From CANJIV01 sp046330225 (GTDB lineage Bacteria; Actinomycetota; Thermoleophilia; Solirubrobacterales; Solirubrobacteraceae), in assembly GCA_046330225.1 (NCBI GenBank), contig JAXLTD010000010.1, forward strand, positions 1 to 64,000: a stretch of 64,000 nucleotides of DNA. The letters are read 5' to 3'. A model generated the notes under the pieces. That model was not told the origin of the DNA. It saw only the letters and a program-made list of their open reading frames with translations, and ran no database searches. Numbering within the stretch: the first letter of the stretch is position 1; every line of letters starts with the position of its first letter. This document shows positions 42,143 to 51,510 of the stretch, piece after piece. The position numbers and the translations under genes are program-made.

Positions 42143-43321
42143 ATGAAGAACTTCCTCCCCACCACCCTCGCAGGCCTCGCCGGCGGCGCTCTCGCCGCCG
42201 GTGCCATTCTCGTCTCCGGCATCGGCGACAGCTCAACCACGAAGACCGTGGTCCAGCAGGCGCCGATCGCCAGCGCCACGCCGGCCAAGGACGGCTCGGC
42301 GGCGCCCACCGCGCGCGAGATCTACAAGCGCGACGCGCCCGGCGTCGTCCAAATCAAGGCGCAGGTCGTCCAGCAGTCCCAGTCGCCGTTCGACCCGTTC
42401 CCCCAGGAGCAGCAGGGCACGTCGACCGGCTCGGGCTTCGTGATCGACAAGTCGGGCCTCATCCTCACCAACGCGCACGTGATCGACGGGGCGTCGAAGG
42501 TGTCCGTCTCGTTCGAGGACAAGAAGACCGTGGACGCCAAGGTCATCGGCAAGGACGTCTCCACCGACCTCGCGCTCCTGAAGGTCGACGCGAGCGGCCT
42601 TCGCCTCACGCCGCTCAAGCTCGGCGACTCCAAGGGCGTGCAGGTCGGCGACCCGACCGTCGCGATCGGCAACCCGTTCGGACTGGACCGGACGCTGACC
42701 ACCGGCGTCGTCTCGGCGCTCCAGCGCGAGATCCAGGCGCCGGACGGCTACGCGATCAAGAACGTGATCCAGACCGACGCAGCGATCAACCCGGGCAACT
42801 CGGGCGGCCCGCTCATCGACGCCACCGGTCGCGTGATCGGCATCAACTCGCAGATCGCCACCGGCGGCAGCGGCAGCAGCGGCGGCAACGTCGGGATCGG
42901 CTTTGCGGTTCCGATCAACACGGCCAAGGAGCTCATCCCGCAGCTGCGCTCCACCGGTCGCGTGACCCGCGGCTACCTCGGGATCACCGGCACGACGATC
43001 GACGCCTCGCTCGAATCGCTCAACCTCGCCGCCAAGTCCGGCGTCCTGGTGCAGACGGTGCAGAGCGGCAGCCCGGCGGCGAAGGCCGGGATCAAGGGCG
43101 GCGAGACCACCGCGCAGATCGCCGGCAACGTCATCAAGCTCGGCGGCGACGTGATCGTCAAGGCCGACGGCAAGGACGTCGCCTCGATGGACCAGCTCGT
43201 CGAGATCATCAACGCGGGCAAGCCGGGCGACACGATCAGCCTGGAGATCAAGCGCGACGGCAAGGACAAGACTGTCGACGTCAAGCTCGCGCAGCGGCCC
43301 AACGCGCAGACCCAGGGCTAG
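42143..43321 (+). CDS. HtrA/DegP-type membrane serine protease
   Basis: A 392-residue trypsin-like protease with one PDZ domain. An N-terminal TM segment (about residues 7-26) anchors it. The protease domain has the triad His112 (LTNAHVID), Asp142 (STDLALLKVD) and Ser220 (NPGNSGGPL). The PDZ domain covers about 285-392 (GYLGITGT, GSPAAKAGIKGG, GGDVIVKADGKDV). It would degrade damaged extracytoplasmic proteins. It lies between trpC and trpF with no visible link to tryptophan synthesis. ATG 42143 follows a GGAG Shine-Dalgarno sequence; the following trpF has its own -10 box. Confidence 0.94.
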   Translation: MKNFLPTTLAGLAGGALAAGAILVSGIGDSSTTKTVVQQAPIASATPAKDGSAAPTAREIYKRDAPGVVQIKAQVVQQSQSPFDPFPQEQQGTSTGSGFVIDKSGLILTNAHVIDGASKVSVSFEDKKTVDAKVIGKDVSTDLALLKVDASGLRLTPLKLGDSKGVQVGDPTVAIGNPFGLDRTLTTGVVSALQREIQAPDGYAIKNVIQTDAAINPGNSGGPLIDATGRVIGINSQIATGGSGSSGGNVGIGFAVPINTAKELIPQLRSTGRVTRGYLGITGTTIDASLESLNLAAKSGVLVQTVQSGSPAAKAGIKGGETTAQIAGNVIKLGGDVIVKADGKDVASMDQLVEIINAGKPGDTISLEIKRDGKDKTVDVKLAQRPNAQTQG

Positions 43322-43339
43322 CCTGGGGCCGGGCCTTCG

Positions 43340-43345
43340 TAGGAT
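43340..43345 (+). promoter_or_regulatory. -10 box (TAGGAT), leaderless trpF promoter
   Basis: TAGGAT is followed by 7 nt and GTG at 43353. The in-frame ATG at 43344 overlaps the box itself and is therefore unlikely to be the start. Confidence 0.6.
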
Positions 43346-43352
43346 GTGGGGC

Positions 43353-45189
<1,837 letters not shown>

Positions 45190-45193
<4 letters not shown>

Positions 45194-45975
45194 CGGGCGC
45201 CGAGCGGATCGCCGCGGCCTTCGCGGGATCCGGCAAGCGGGCGGCGCTCATGCCGTACCTGATGGGCGGCTTCCCGACGCTGGACGCCTCGCGGGCGATC
45301 GGCGAGGCCTACGCGGACGCCGGGGCCGACCTGGTCGAACTCGGGGTTCCGTACTCCGACCCGCTGGCCGACGGCCCGGTCATCCATGCCGCCGGAACCG
45401 CCGCGCTGCGGGCGGGCGCGACGGTGGACGGCGTCCTCGCGGTGGCGGAGGCCCTGGCGCCGCGCCTTCCGGTCGTGGTCATGTGCTACGCCAACCTCGT
45501 GCTGGCCCGGGGGCGCGCCGAGTTCGCCGCCGCCCTGGCGGCGGCGGGGGCGAGCGGCCTGATCGTGCCCGATCTGCCGCTCGAGGAGGCGCCGGCGCTG
45601 CTGGCGGCCTGCGACGACGAAGGGATCGCGCTCGTGCCCCTCGTGGCCCCGACGACCCCCGACGACCGCATGGCGGCGATCGGGGCCCGGGCCCGCGGAT
45701 TCGTCTACACCGTGTCCGTCGCCGGCACGACCGGCGAGCGGGCGAGCCTGGCCGAGGGCGTCGCCGCGATCGTCGCGCGCGCGAAGGCGAGCACCGAGGT
45801 CCCGGTGGCGATCGGCTTCGGCATCTCCACGCCCGAGCAGGCGGCGAGCGCGGCCGCGGCGGGGGCCGACGGCGTGATCGTGGGGACGCGGCTCGTGCGC
45901 GCCGCGGCCGAAGCCGGCGATCCCGCGGCGGCCGTCGGGCCCATCGTGAAGGATCTCGCCGGCGCGCTTGGATAG
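45190..45975 (+). CDS. trpA: Tryptophan synthase alpha chain
   Basis: TrpA splits indole-3-glycerol phosphate and channels indole to TrpB. The 261-residue TIM barrel has the catalytic Glu in ADLVELGVPYSDPLADGPVI, LIVPDLPLEEA, and FVYTVSVAGTTG, GFGISTPEQA and VIVGTRLVR at the phosphate site. It starts with GTG overlapping trpB. The stop TAG lies within a TAGGAT sequence that may be the promoter of the next small gene. Confidence 0.96.
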
Positions 45976-45978
45976 GAT
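45973..45978 (+). promoter_or_regulatory. Candidate -10 box (TAGGAT) overlapping the trpA stop
   Basis: The box begins with the trpA stop codon. It is followed by 9 nt and the ATG at 45988 of a small membrane protein. Confidence 0.4.
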
Positions 45979-45987
45979 GCCGCCGCG

Positions 45988-46158
45988 ATGGGATTCCTCG
46001 TCACCTTCACGTTCGGCTTCCTGCTCTGGGTCACCGTCTGGGCGCTCACCGGCAAGGGCTTCGACGCGTTCCTGCTCTTCCTCGTGGTGATCATCATCGG
46101 GCTGGCGGGGCGCATCATGCGTCCGCTGATTCCCGGGATCCGCGCGGACCGGGATTAG
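45988..46158 (+). CDS. Small two-TM membrane protein (56 aa)
   Basis: A short open frame after trpA that encodes MGFLVTFTFGFLLWVTVWAL, a Gly-Lys-Gly-Phe-Asp turn, a second strongly hydrophobic segment rich in Phe, Leu, Val and Ile (FLLFLVVIIIGLAG), and a basic-then-charged tail (RIMRPLIPGIRADRD). Two TM helices with a short loop are predicted by eye. Codon use (third-position G/C) and the 12-nt distance from trpA support a real gene. A -10-like TAGGAT lies 9 nt upstream. I do not recognise a family; function unknown. Such short hydrophobic genes are easily missed by annotation. Confidence 0.7.
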   Translation: MGFLVTFTFGFLLWVTVWALTGKGFDAFLLFLVVIIIGLAGRIMRPLIPGIRADRD

Positions 46159-46208
46159 CTCCCGGTCGGTGGCGCCTGAGGCCGGCGGCGCGCCGCGAGG
46201 AGCGGCGC

Positions 46209-46604
46209 TCAGCCGGTGGTGGCGGTCTTCGTCGGCGCCGCGGTGGTCTTCGTGGGCGCCGTGGTGGTCTTTGCCGGCGGCGTGGCCGGCGTCGTCGTGG
46301 CTGGCGCCTCGGCCGGCGTGCGGTACTTGTTGTACTTCTTGTCCGGCTTGTAGTCCTTCGGGAAGAGCTCCGGGCAGACGATCGAGAGCTGGTCGTTCGT
46401 CAGCTCCGGGTGGTCGGCGATGAAGGCCTTGCGCTCCGCGGCGGGGGCCGCAGCGCTGCAGCTAGTGTTCGGCCCCTTGGCGAGCAGGGCCAGCGCGGCC
46501 TTGCTGGGCTTCTTGTCGGTGTTGCCGGTGATCTCGGCGTTGCCGCACGAGCTGATGACGACAGCGACTCCACAGAGGGCAAGGGCGGCGGCGGGGCGGC
46601 GCAT
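46209..46604 (-). CDS. Small lipoprotein with Thr/Ala/Pro-rich tail
   Basis: A 131-residue protein with a lipobox-type N-terminus (MRRPAAALALCGVAVVISSC; likely lipidated Cys20). The mature part holds cysteines in NTSCSAA and LSIVCPEL, and PELTNDQLSIVCPELFPKDYKPDKKYNKYR in the middle. It ends in repeated TTTAPTKTTAAPTKTATT, a low-complexity wall-spanning-like segment. No family recognised. ATG 46604 is chosen as the start just before the signal peptide. The ATG and that of the divergent substrate-binding protein lie in the same CATG. TACGGT on the minus strand, 10 nt upstream, may be its -10. Confidence 0.72.
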   Translation of the reverse strand: MRRPAAALALCGVAVVISSCGNAEITGNTDKKPSKAALALLAKGPNTSCSAAAPAAERKAFIADHPELTNDQLSIVCPELFPKDYKPDKKYNKYRTPAEAPATTTPATPPAKTTTAPTKTTAAPTKTATTG

Positions 46605-47877
46605 GGCGACCGGGACCGTAGCGGATCGCTGCCGGCGAGCCGCCGCCGCTTTGGCGGCCGCAGCGGCCGCGGCGGGCCTGGCCGCCTGCGGGAGCAGCGG
46701 GGCGGCCCCGAACCCCGACGTCGTGCGTGGCTCGACGCTCACGGTGTACTCGAGCGGGCCGCTCTCCGGGCGGCTGGCCCCGCGGGCGCTCGACGCGCTG
46801 CGCGGCGAGCGCCTCGCCCTCAGCGAGGCGGGCGGCCGGTCAGGGCGGTTCCGGGTGCGCCTGCGCGCGCTGGACGACGCCAGCGCGACGACCGGGCTGT
46901 GGGATCCCGACAAGGTGTCTGCGAACGCCCGCGAGGCCGCCGATGACCCCACGACGATCGCCTATCTGGGCGAGTTCGACTCCGGCGCGTCGGCGATCGC
47001 GATTCCGGTGCTCAACGAGCACAGCATCCTCACCGTCACGCCCGGCGACACCGTCGCCGGCCTGACCACGCGGCGCGGCGGCGCCAGCGGCGAGCCGGAG
47101 AAGTACTACCCCGCCGGAACCCGGACCTTCGGGCGGATCGTCCCGGCGGACGACCTCCAGGCCCAGGCGCTGCTGGCCGTCATGCGCGACGCCGGCGCCC
47201 GCCGCCTCGTCGTCATCGACGACGACACCCTCTACGGGCGCACCCTCAGCCTCCGGGTGCTGCGGACCGCCCGGCGCGCAGGACTCCTGCCGGCCGACCC
47301 GGTGACCGTCGAGGCGAAGAAGACCCCGCTCTCGCTCGACGACCAGGCCGAGCTCGCGCGGACGGTGGCGGCCGCCCGGCCGGATGCCGTCCTGTTCGCC
47401 GGCGCCGGCTGGGCCGGGGGCGCCGCCCTGTTCGACGCGGTCGCCGCGGCGGTTCCCGGGGCGCGGCTGTACGGGCCGGGGGCCCTGGCCGCGGACCCGA
47501 CGTTCGCGCGGGCGCTCGGGCCGGCGGCCGCCGCCACGGTGTTCACCGACCCGCAGCTGCCGGTCTCGGCCCTGCCGGGCGGCTCCGCGTTCGCGCGGCG
47601 CTACGCCCGCGCTTTCGGGCGTGAGCCCGGCCCGGCGGCGGCCTACGGCTACACGGCGATGTCGGCGGTCCTCGCCGCGCTGCGCGGCGCCCGCCCCCAC
47701 GCGAACGACCGCGCCGCGGTGTCGGCGGCGTTCCGCCGGCTGCGGCGCCAGCGCTCCCCGCTCGGCCCCTACGCGATCACCGCGACGGGCGACTCCACGC
47801 TCGGGACCTTCGCGGTCCTCGCGGTCCGCGACGGCCGCACGGTGCTCCTCCGCACGCAGCGCGCCGCACGCCGCTGA
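46603..47877 (+). CDS. ABC transporter substrate-binding lipoprotein, branched-chain amino acid type (first copy)
   Basis: A 424-residue periplasmic-binding-fold protein (Peripla_BP_6, LivK-like). The lipobox is AAGLAAC near residue 28. The domain runs TLTVYSSGPLSGRLAP to the C-terminus with YLGEFDSGASAIAIPVLNEHSI, EPEKYYPAGTRTFGRIVPADD and AAYGYTAMSAVLAAL. It is clearly paralogous to the next gene but more diverged and more Arg/Ala-rich. It may bind a different ligand for the same permease. Its start overlaps head-to-head with the lipoprotein on the other strand. Ligand not deducible. Confidence 0.85.
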   Translation: MATGTVADRCRRAAAALAAAAAAAGLAACGSSGAAPNPDVVRGSTLTVYSSGPLSGRLAPRALDALRGERLALSEAGGRSGRFRVRLRALDDASATTGLWDPDKVSANAREAADDPTTIAYLGEFDSGASAIAIPVLNEHSILTVTPGDTVAGLTTRRGGASGEPEKYYPAGTRTFGRIVPADDLQAQALLAVMRDAGARRLVVIDDDTLYGRTLSLRVLRTARRAGLLPADPVTVEAKKTPLSLDDQAELARTVAAARPDAVLFAGAGWAGGAALFDAVAAAVPGARLYGPGALAADPTFARALGPAAAATVFTDPQLPVSALPGGSAFARRYARAFGREPGPAAAYGYTAMSAVLAALRGARPHANDRAAVSAAFRRLRRQRSPLGPYAITATGDSTLGTFAVLAVRDGRTVLLRTQRAARR

Positions 47878-47908
47878 CCGGCGATTGCATCCGGGCCGCG
47901 GACCCGAC

Positions 47909-47957
47909 TAGGATGCCGCGCACTGTTCTGAGTCTCCGAGGAGGGGGAACTCCTTTG
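47909..47957 (+). promoter_or_regulatory. -10 box (TAGGAT), leader and Shine-Dalgarno sequence of livK
   Basis: TAGGAT (47909-47914) is followed by a leader of about 34 nt. It contains a strong GAGGAGGGGG stretch (47938-47947) and the TTG start at 47955. An in-frame ATG at 47913 lies inside the -10 box and cannot be on this transcript. Confidence 0.65.
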
Positions 47958-49226
47958 AAGGTACGTTGGCTAGTGGTTGCAGGCAGCATGACCGCGCTTG
48001 CCGTCGGGGCCGCTGCGTGCGGCGACGACAACAAGAGCAGCGGGGGAGGGTCGACCGGGAGCGACAACCTCACGATCTACTCGAGCCTGCCGTTGCAGGG
48101 CACGTCGCGCGGGCAGTCCGAGGCCGTGATCCAAGGCGAGAAGCTCGCGCTGAAGCAGGTCGCCCCGGGCAACAAGATCGGCAACTTCACGATCAAGTAC
48201 GTGTCGCTCGACGACTCGACCGCCCAGAATCCAGGGACGGCGGACGAGGGCCAGACCGCGCAGAACGCGCGCAAGGCCGTGCAGGACAAGTCGACGATCT
48301 ACTACCTGGGCGAGTTCAATTCGGGCGGCACGAAGGTCTCGCTCCCGATTCTCAACCAGGCGAACATCCCGCAGATCAGCCCGTCGAACACCTACGTCGG
48401 CCTGACCACGAACGATCCCGGCTCCGAGGCGGGCGAGCCGAACAAGTACTACCCCACGGGCAAGCGCACGTACGCGCGCGTCGTCCCGCGGGACACCATC
48501 CAGGGCGCGGCCCTGGTGCAGACCCTGAAGGACGACGGCTGCAAGTCCGTGACGCTGTGGGACGACAAGACGACCTACGGCGCCGGCCTGGCCCGCAACG
48601 TCGAGCTGTCCGCCAAGCTGGCGAACATCCCGGTGCAGGACCGCCAGGGCACGGACAAGAACGCGCCGAACTACCGCACCCTCGCCGAGGGCGTGAAGTC
48701 CGACTGCTTCATCTGGTCGGGCGTCACCGGCGAGAACGGCGTCCAGGTGTTCAAGGACGTCGCCGCGGCGAACGCAAGCGTCAAGCTCTACGGGCCTGAC
48801 GGCGTCGCCGAGGAGGCGTTCACGAACCCGAAGAAGGGCGGCATTCCCGCCGACGTCGGCGCCCGCACGAAGGTCACCGTGGCGACCCTGGGCCTCAAGG
48901 ACCTGCCGGACGCCAAGCCGGTCATCGACGGCTTCAAGACCACGTACGGGGTGGCGCAGCCCGATCCGTACGCGATCTACGGCTACGAGACGATGGCGCT
49001 CGCGCTCGACACGATCAAGCGCGCGGCGGACAAGGGCAACGACCGGACCGAGGTCCTCAAGCAGCTCTACGCGACCAAGGATCGCAAGAGCGTGCTGGGC
49101 ACCTATTCGATCGACGCCAATGGCGACACGAGCCTGACCGACTACGGGCTCTACGTGATCGACAAGGGCCTGCCCGTCTACAAGCAGAAGATCACGGCCG
49201 ACCCGGCCCTGATTCCGAAGAACTAG
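47955..49226 (+). CDS. livK: Branched-chain amino acid ABC transporter substrate-binding protein
   Basis: A 423-residue LivK-like lipoprotein. TTG start is chosen for the strong Shine-Dalgarno sequence and because the signal sequence KVRWLVVAGSMTALAVGAAAC follows, with likely lipidated cysteine near residue 22. The Peripla_BP_6 domain begins NLTIYSSLPLQGTSRGQ and includes YYLGEFNSGGTKVSLPILNQANIPQISPSNTYVGL. It supplies ligand to LivHMGF just downstream. A perfect 28-bp palindrome separates it from livH, which would allow more livK than permease to be made. Exact ligand (Leu/Ile/Val or another amide) is inferred from family. Confidence 0.9.
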   Translation: MKVRWLVVAGSMTALAVGAAACGDDNKSSGGGSTGSDNLTIYSSLPLQGTSRGQSEAVIQGEKLALKQVAPGNKIGNFTIKYVSLDDSTAQNPGTADEGQTAQNARKAVQDKSTIYYLGEFNSGGTKVSLPILNQANIPQISPSNTYVGLTTNDPGSEAGEPNKYYPTGKRTYARVVPRDTIQGAALVQTLKDDGCKSVTLWDDKTTYGAGLARNVELSAKLANIPVQDRQGTDKNAPNYRTLAEGVKSDCFIWSGVTGENGVQVFKDVAAANASVKLYGPDGVAEEAFTNPKKGGIPADVGARTKVTVATLGLKDLPDAKPVIDGFKTTYGVAQPDPYAIYGYETMALALDTIKRAADKGNDRTEVLKQLYATKDRKSVLGTYSIDANGDTSLTDYGLYVIDKGLPVYKQKITADPALIPKN

Positions 49227-49242
49227 CCCGCATCCGGCGGCG

Positions 49243-49270
49243 CGGGGGCGGGCCAGCTGGCCCGCCCCCG
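49243..49270 (+). terminator. 28-bp perfect palindrome between livK and livH
   Basis: CGGGGGCGGGCCAG joined directly to CTGGCCCGCCCCCG, with no spacer. As RNA it would form a 12-bp GC stem with a small loop. Likely a partial terminator or 3' stabiliser; an operator is possible. Confidence 0.6.
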
Positions 49271-49297
49271 GTCGTCGGGGGCTCGTCCCGTCCGCTC

Positions 49298-49314
49298 ATG
49301 GAAGCTGCTTCCAT
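49298..49314 (+). promoter_or_regulatory. Inverted repeat over the livH start codon
   Basis: ATGGAAGC-T-GCTTCCAT starts with the livH ATG and can form a 7-bp hairpin with a CTG loop. It could limit translation initiation, or it may be chance codon use. Confidence 0.35.
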
Positions 49315-50359
49315 CACTGCCAAGCCCGCCCGCCGCCCGGGCGCGGCGGTCAAGGCCTGGATCGCCCGATTCGGCCTGATCATCTTCCTCGTCGCCCTGC
49401 CGGTCGTCTACGGCATCAAGGACCTCAGCGAGGACGGCAACCTCGTCGGCCTGGGCAACAACCTCCTGGCCGGGGTCTCCAACGGCGCCATCTGGGCGCT
49501 CATCGCGATCGGCTACACGCTGGTCTACGGGATCATCGAGCTGATCAACTTCGCTCACGGCGACAACTTCATGCTGGGGTCCTTCGTCGCCTTCTCGCTC
49601 TACAGCGTCTTCGGGCTCACGACCTCGACCGGCACCGTCGGCCTGATCCTCGGGCTGCTCGCCTGCCTGATCATCGCCGCCGCCGTCTGCGCGCTCATCA
49701 ACGTGATGATCGAGCGGGTCGGCTACCGGCCGCTCCGCAACGCGCCCAAGCTCGCGCCGCTCATCACGGCGGTCGGGTTCTCCTTCATCCTCCAGAACGT
49801 CGGCATCCTCTGGCTCGGCCCGTCGCAGGTCTCGATCCCCGACCTGATCAACGCCCAGCACGTCGTCGTCACGATCTTCGGGATCCAGATCCACAACGCC
49901 GACGTCCTCGCGATCGGCGTCACCGCGCCGCTGGTGATCGGGCTGACCGCCTACGTCACCCGCAGCCGCGCCGGCAAGGCGATGCGGGCCACCGCCCAGG
50001 ACCCGGAGGCCGCGCGGCTCATGGGGATCAACGTGGACACCACGATCTCCTTCACCTTCATGCTCGGCGGCCTGATGGCCGGCGCTGCCGGACTCGTGTT
50101 CGCGCTTTACCAGACCACCATCTGGTACTTCAGCGGCTTCCAGGCCGGCCTGATCGCCTTCACGGCGGCCGTCATGGGCGGCATCGGCAACATCCAGGGC
50201 GCCGTGCTCGGCGGCCTGATCATCGGCTGCATCCAGCAGATCGCCGACGACCGCATCGGGGCGCAGTGGACGCCCGCCGTGGTCTTCTTCTACCTCATCG
50301 TGATCATGGTGTTCCGGCCGCAGGGGCTGCTCGGCGAAGAGACCAGGGAGGCCGGATGA
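49298..50359 (+). CDS. livH: Branched-chain amino acid ABC transporter permease LivH
   Basis: A 353-residue membrane permease with about eight or nine TM segments. Conserved LivH features are GLGNNLLAGVSNGAIWALIAIGYTLVYGIIELINFAHGDNFMLG near the start, and AGKAMRATAQDPEAARLMGINVDTTI (the EAA-like ATPase-contact loop). MGGIGNIQGAVLGGLIIGCIQ near the end is also characteristic. It pairs with LivM. The ATG follows the livK-livH palindrome and lies in a small inverted repeat. The first ~25 residues are a basic Ala/Pro-rich cytosolic tail. The stop overlaps livM in ATGA. Confidence 0.93.
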   Translation: MEAASITAKPARRPGAAVKAWIARFGLIIFLVALPVVYGIKDLSEDGNLVGLGNNLLAGVSNGAIWALIAIGYTLVYGIIELINFAHGDNFMLGSFVAFSLYSVFGLTTSTGTVGLILGLLACLIIAAAVCALINVMIERVGYRPLRNAPKLAPLITAVGFSFILQNVGILWLGPSQVSIPDLINAQHVVVTIFGIQIHNADVLAIGVTAPLVIGLTAYVTRSRAGKAMRATAQDPEAARLMGINVDTTISFTFMLGGLMAGAAGLVFALYQTTIWYFSGFQAGLIAFTAAVMGGIGNIQGAVLGGLIIGCIQQIADDRIGAQWTPAVVFFYLIVIMVFRPQGLLGEETREAG

Positions 50360-51510
50360 GCACCTGGCGCCGCTTCCGCGACTGGAAGCACTTCAACTTC
50401 GCCACCGCAGTCATCGTGCTGGGCCTCGCCGCCCTGTTCCCCCTGACGCAGGACCCCCTCAGCGGGTTCATGGACGACTGCATCCTGGCCCTCGCCTACG
50501 TCGTGATGGCGCTCGGCCTGAACATCGTCGTCGGCTTCGCCGGCCTCCTCGACCTCGGCTACGTGGCCTTCTACGCCTTCGGGGCGTACTCGATGGGGTG
50601 GTTCGCCTCGGACTTCTTCTCCCAGGTCAACCACGAGAAGGGCATCCACATCGGGGTCACCGGGTTCGCGGCGACCCTGCCGGGCATCCACCTGAACTTC
50701 TTCCTCATCCTGCTGGTCGCGGTCGGGTTCGCGGCGATCGCCGGCATCGTCATCGGCCTGCCGACCCTGCGCCTGCGCGGCGACTACATCGCGATCGTGA
50801 CGCTTGCCTTCGGGGAGATCATCGGCCGCTTCGCCGTGAACGGCGAGGACATCAGCATCCACGGCTATCACCTCACGAACGGCCGCCAGGCGATCTCGCC
50901 GGTCGACCAGATCAACTTCTTCGGCTACCAGTTCAACTCGGCCTTCAACCTCAGGCCGTACTACTGGTTCATCCTCGGCCTGGTCGCGTTCGTCCTGTTC
51001 GTGAACTTCCGCCTGCGCGACTCCCGGCTCGGGCGCGCCTGGGTGGCCATTCGCGAGGACGAGGTCGCGGCGGCCTCGATGGGCGTGCCGCTCGTGAAGA
51101 CCAAGCTGCTCGCCTACGCGACGGGCGGCGCGCTCGGCGGCATGTCGGGCGCCTTCCTGGCCATGTACTTCAACTCGGTGCAGGCCAACGTCTTCCAGTT
51201 CGGATTCTCGATCTTCATCCTGGCGATGGTGATCCTCGGCGGCCTGGGATCGATCTGGGGGGTCGTGATCGGGGCGCTCGTGCTCTCGTTCATCAACAGC
51301 TACTTCATCCCGGACGTGTTCAACAGCGTGCCCTCGAAGATCGGGCTGGACTTCGACCTGACCCAGCTCTCCTTCGGGATCTTCGGATTCCTGATCGTGC
51401 TGATGATGATCCTGCGGCCGGCGGGGCTGCTCCCCGAGCGCCGGCGCAAGCTCGAGCTCAAGGAAGGCATCGGCGCCGGCGACACCGAGATGTTCGAGGT
51501 GAAGGCGTGA
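50356..51510 (+). CDS. livM: Branched-chain amino acid ABC transporter permease LivM
   Basis: A 384-residue permease with the LivM signature: ALAYVVMALGLNIVVGFAGLLDLGYVAFYAFGAY, LPTLRLRGDYIAIVTLAFGEIIGRF, and the ATPase-contact RLGRAWVAIREDEVAAASMGV loop. It ends with a charged cytosolic tail. It is the partner of LivH in the membrane. The ATG overlaps the livH stop, and the livG GTG overlaps its own stop, so livHMG are translated as a coupled set. Confidence 0.93.
   Translation: MSTWRRFRDWKHFNFATAVIVLGLAALFPLTQDPLSGFMDDCILALAYVVMALGLNIVVGFAGLLDLGYVAFYAFGAYSMGWFASDFFSQVNHEKGIHIGVTGFAATLPGIHLNFFLILLVAVGFAAIAGIVIGLPTLRLRGDYIAIVTLAFGEIIGRFAVNGEDISIHGYHLTNGRQAISPVDQINFFGYQFNSAFNLRPYYWFILGLVAFVLFVNFRLRDSRLGRAWVAIREDEVAAASMGVPLVKTKLLAYATGGALGGMSGAFLAMYFNSVQANVFQFGFSIFILAMVILGGLGSIWGVVIGALVLSFINSYFIPDVFNSVPSKIGLDFDLTQLSFGIFGFLIVLMMILRPAGLLPERRRKLELKEGIGAGDTEMFEVKA

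Noticed and set aside
43344..43346. ATG start of trpF at 43344
   Set aside because: It overlaps the TAGGAT box; GTG 43353 is at the right distance for a leaderless start and adds no missing residues.
47913..47915. ATG start of livK at 47913
   Set aside because: It lies inside the TAGGAT -10 box; the TTG at 47955 has a strong Shine-Dalgarno sequence and directly precedes the signal peptide.
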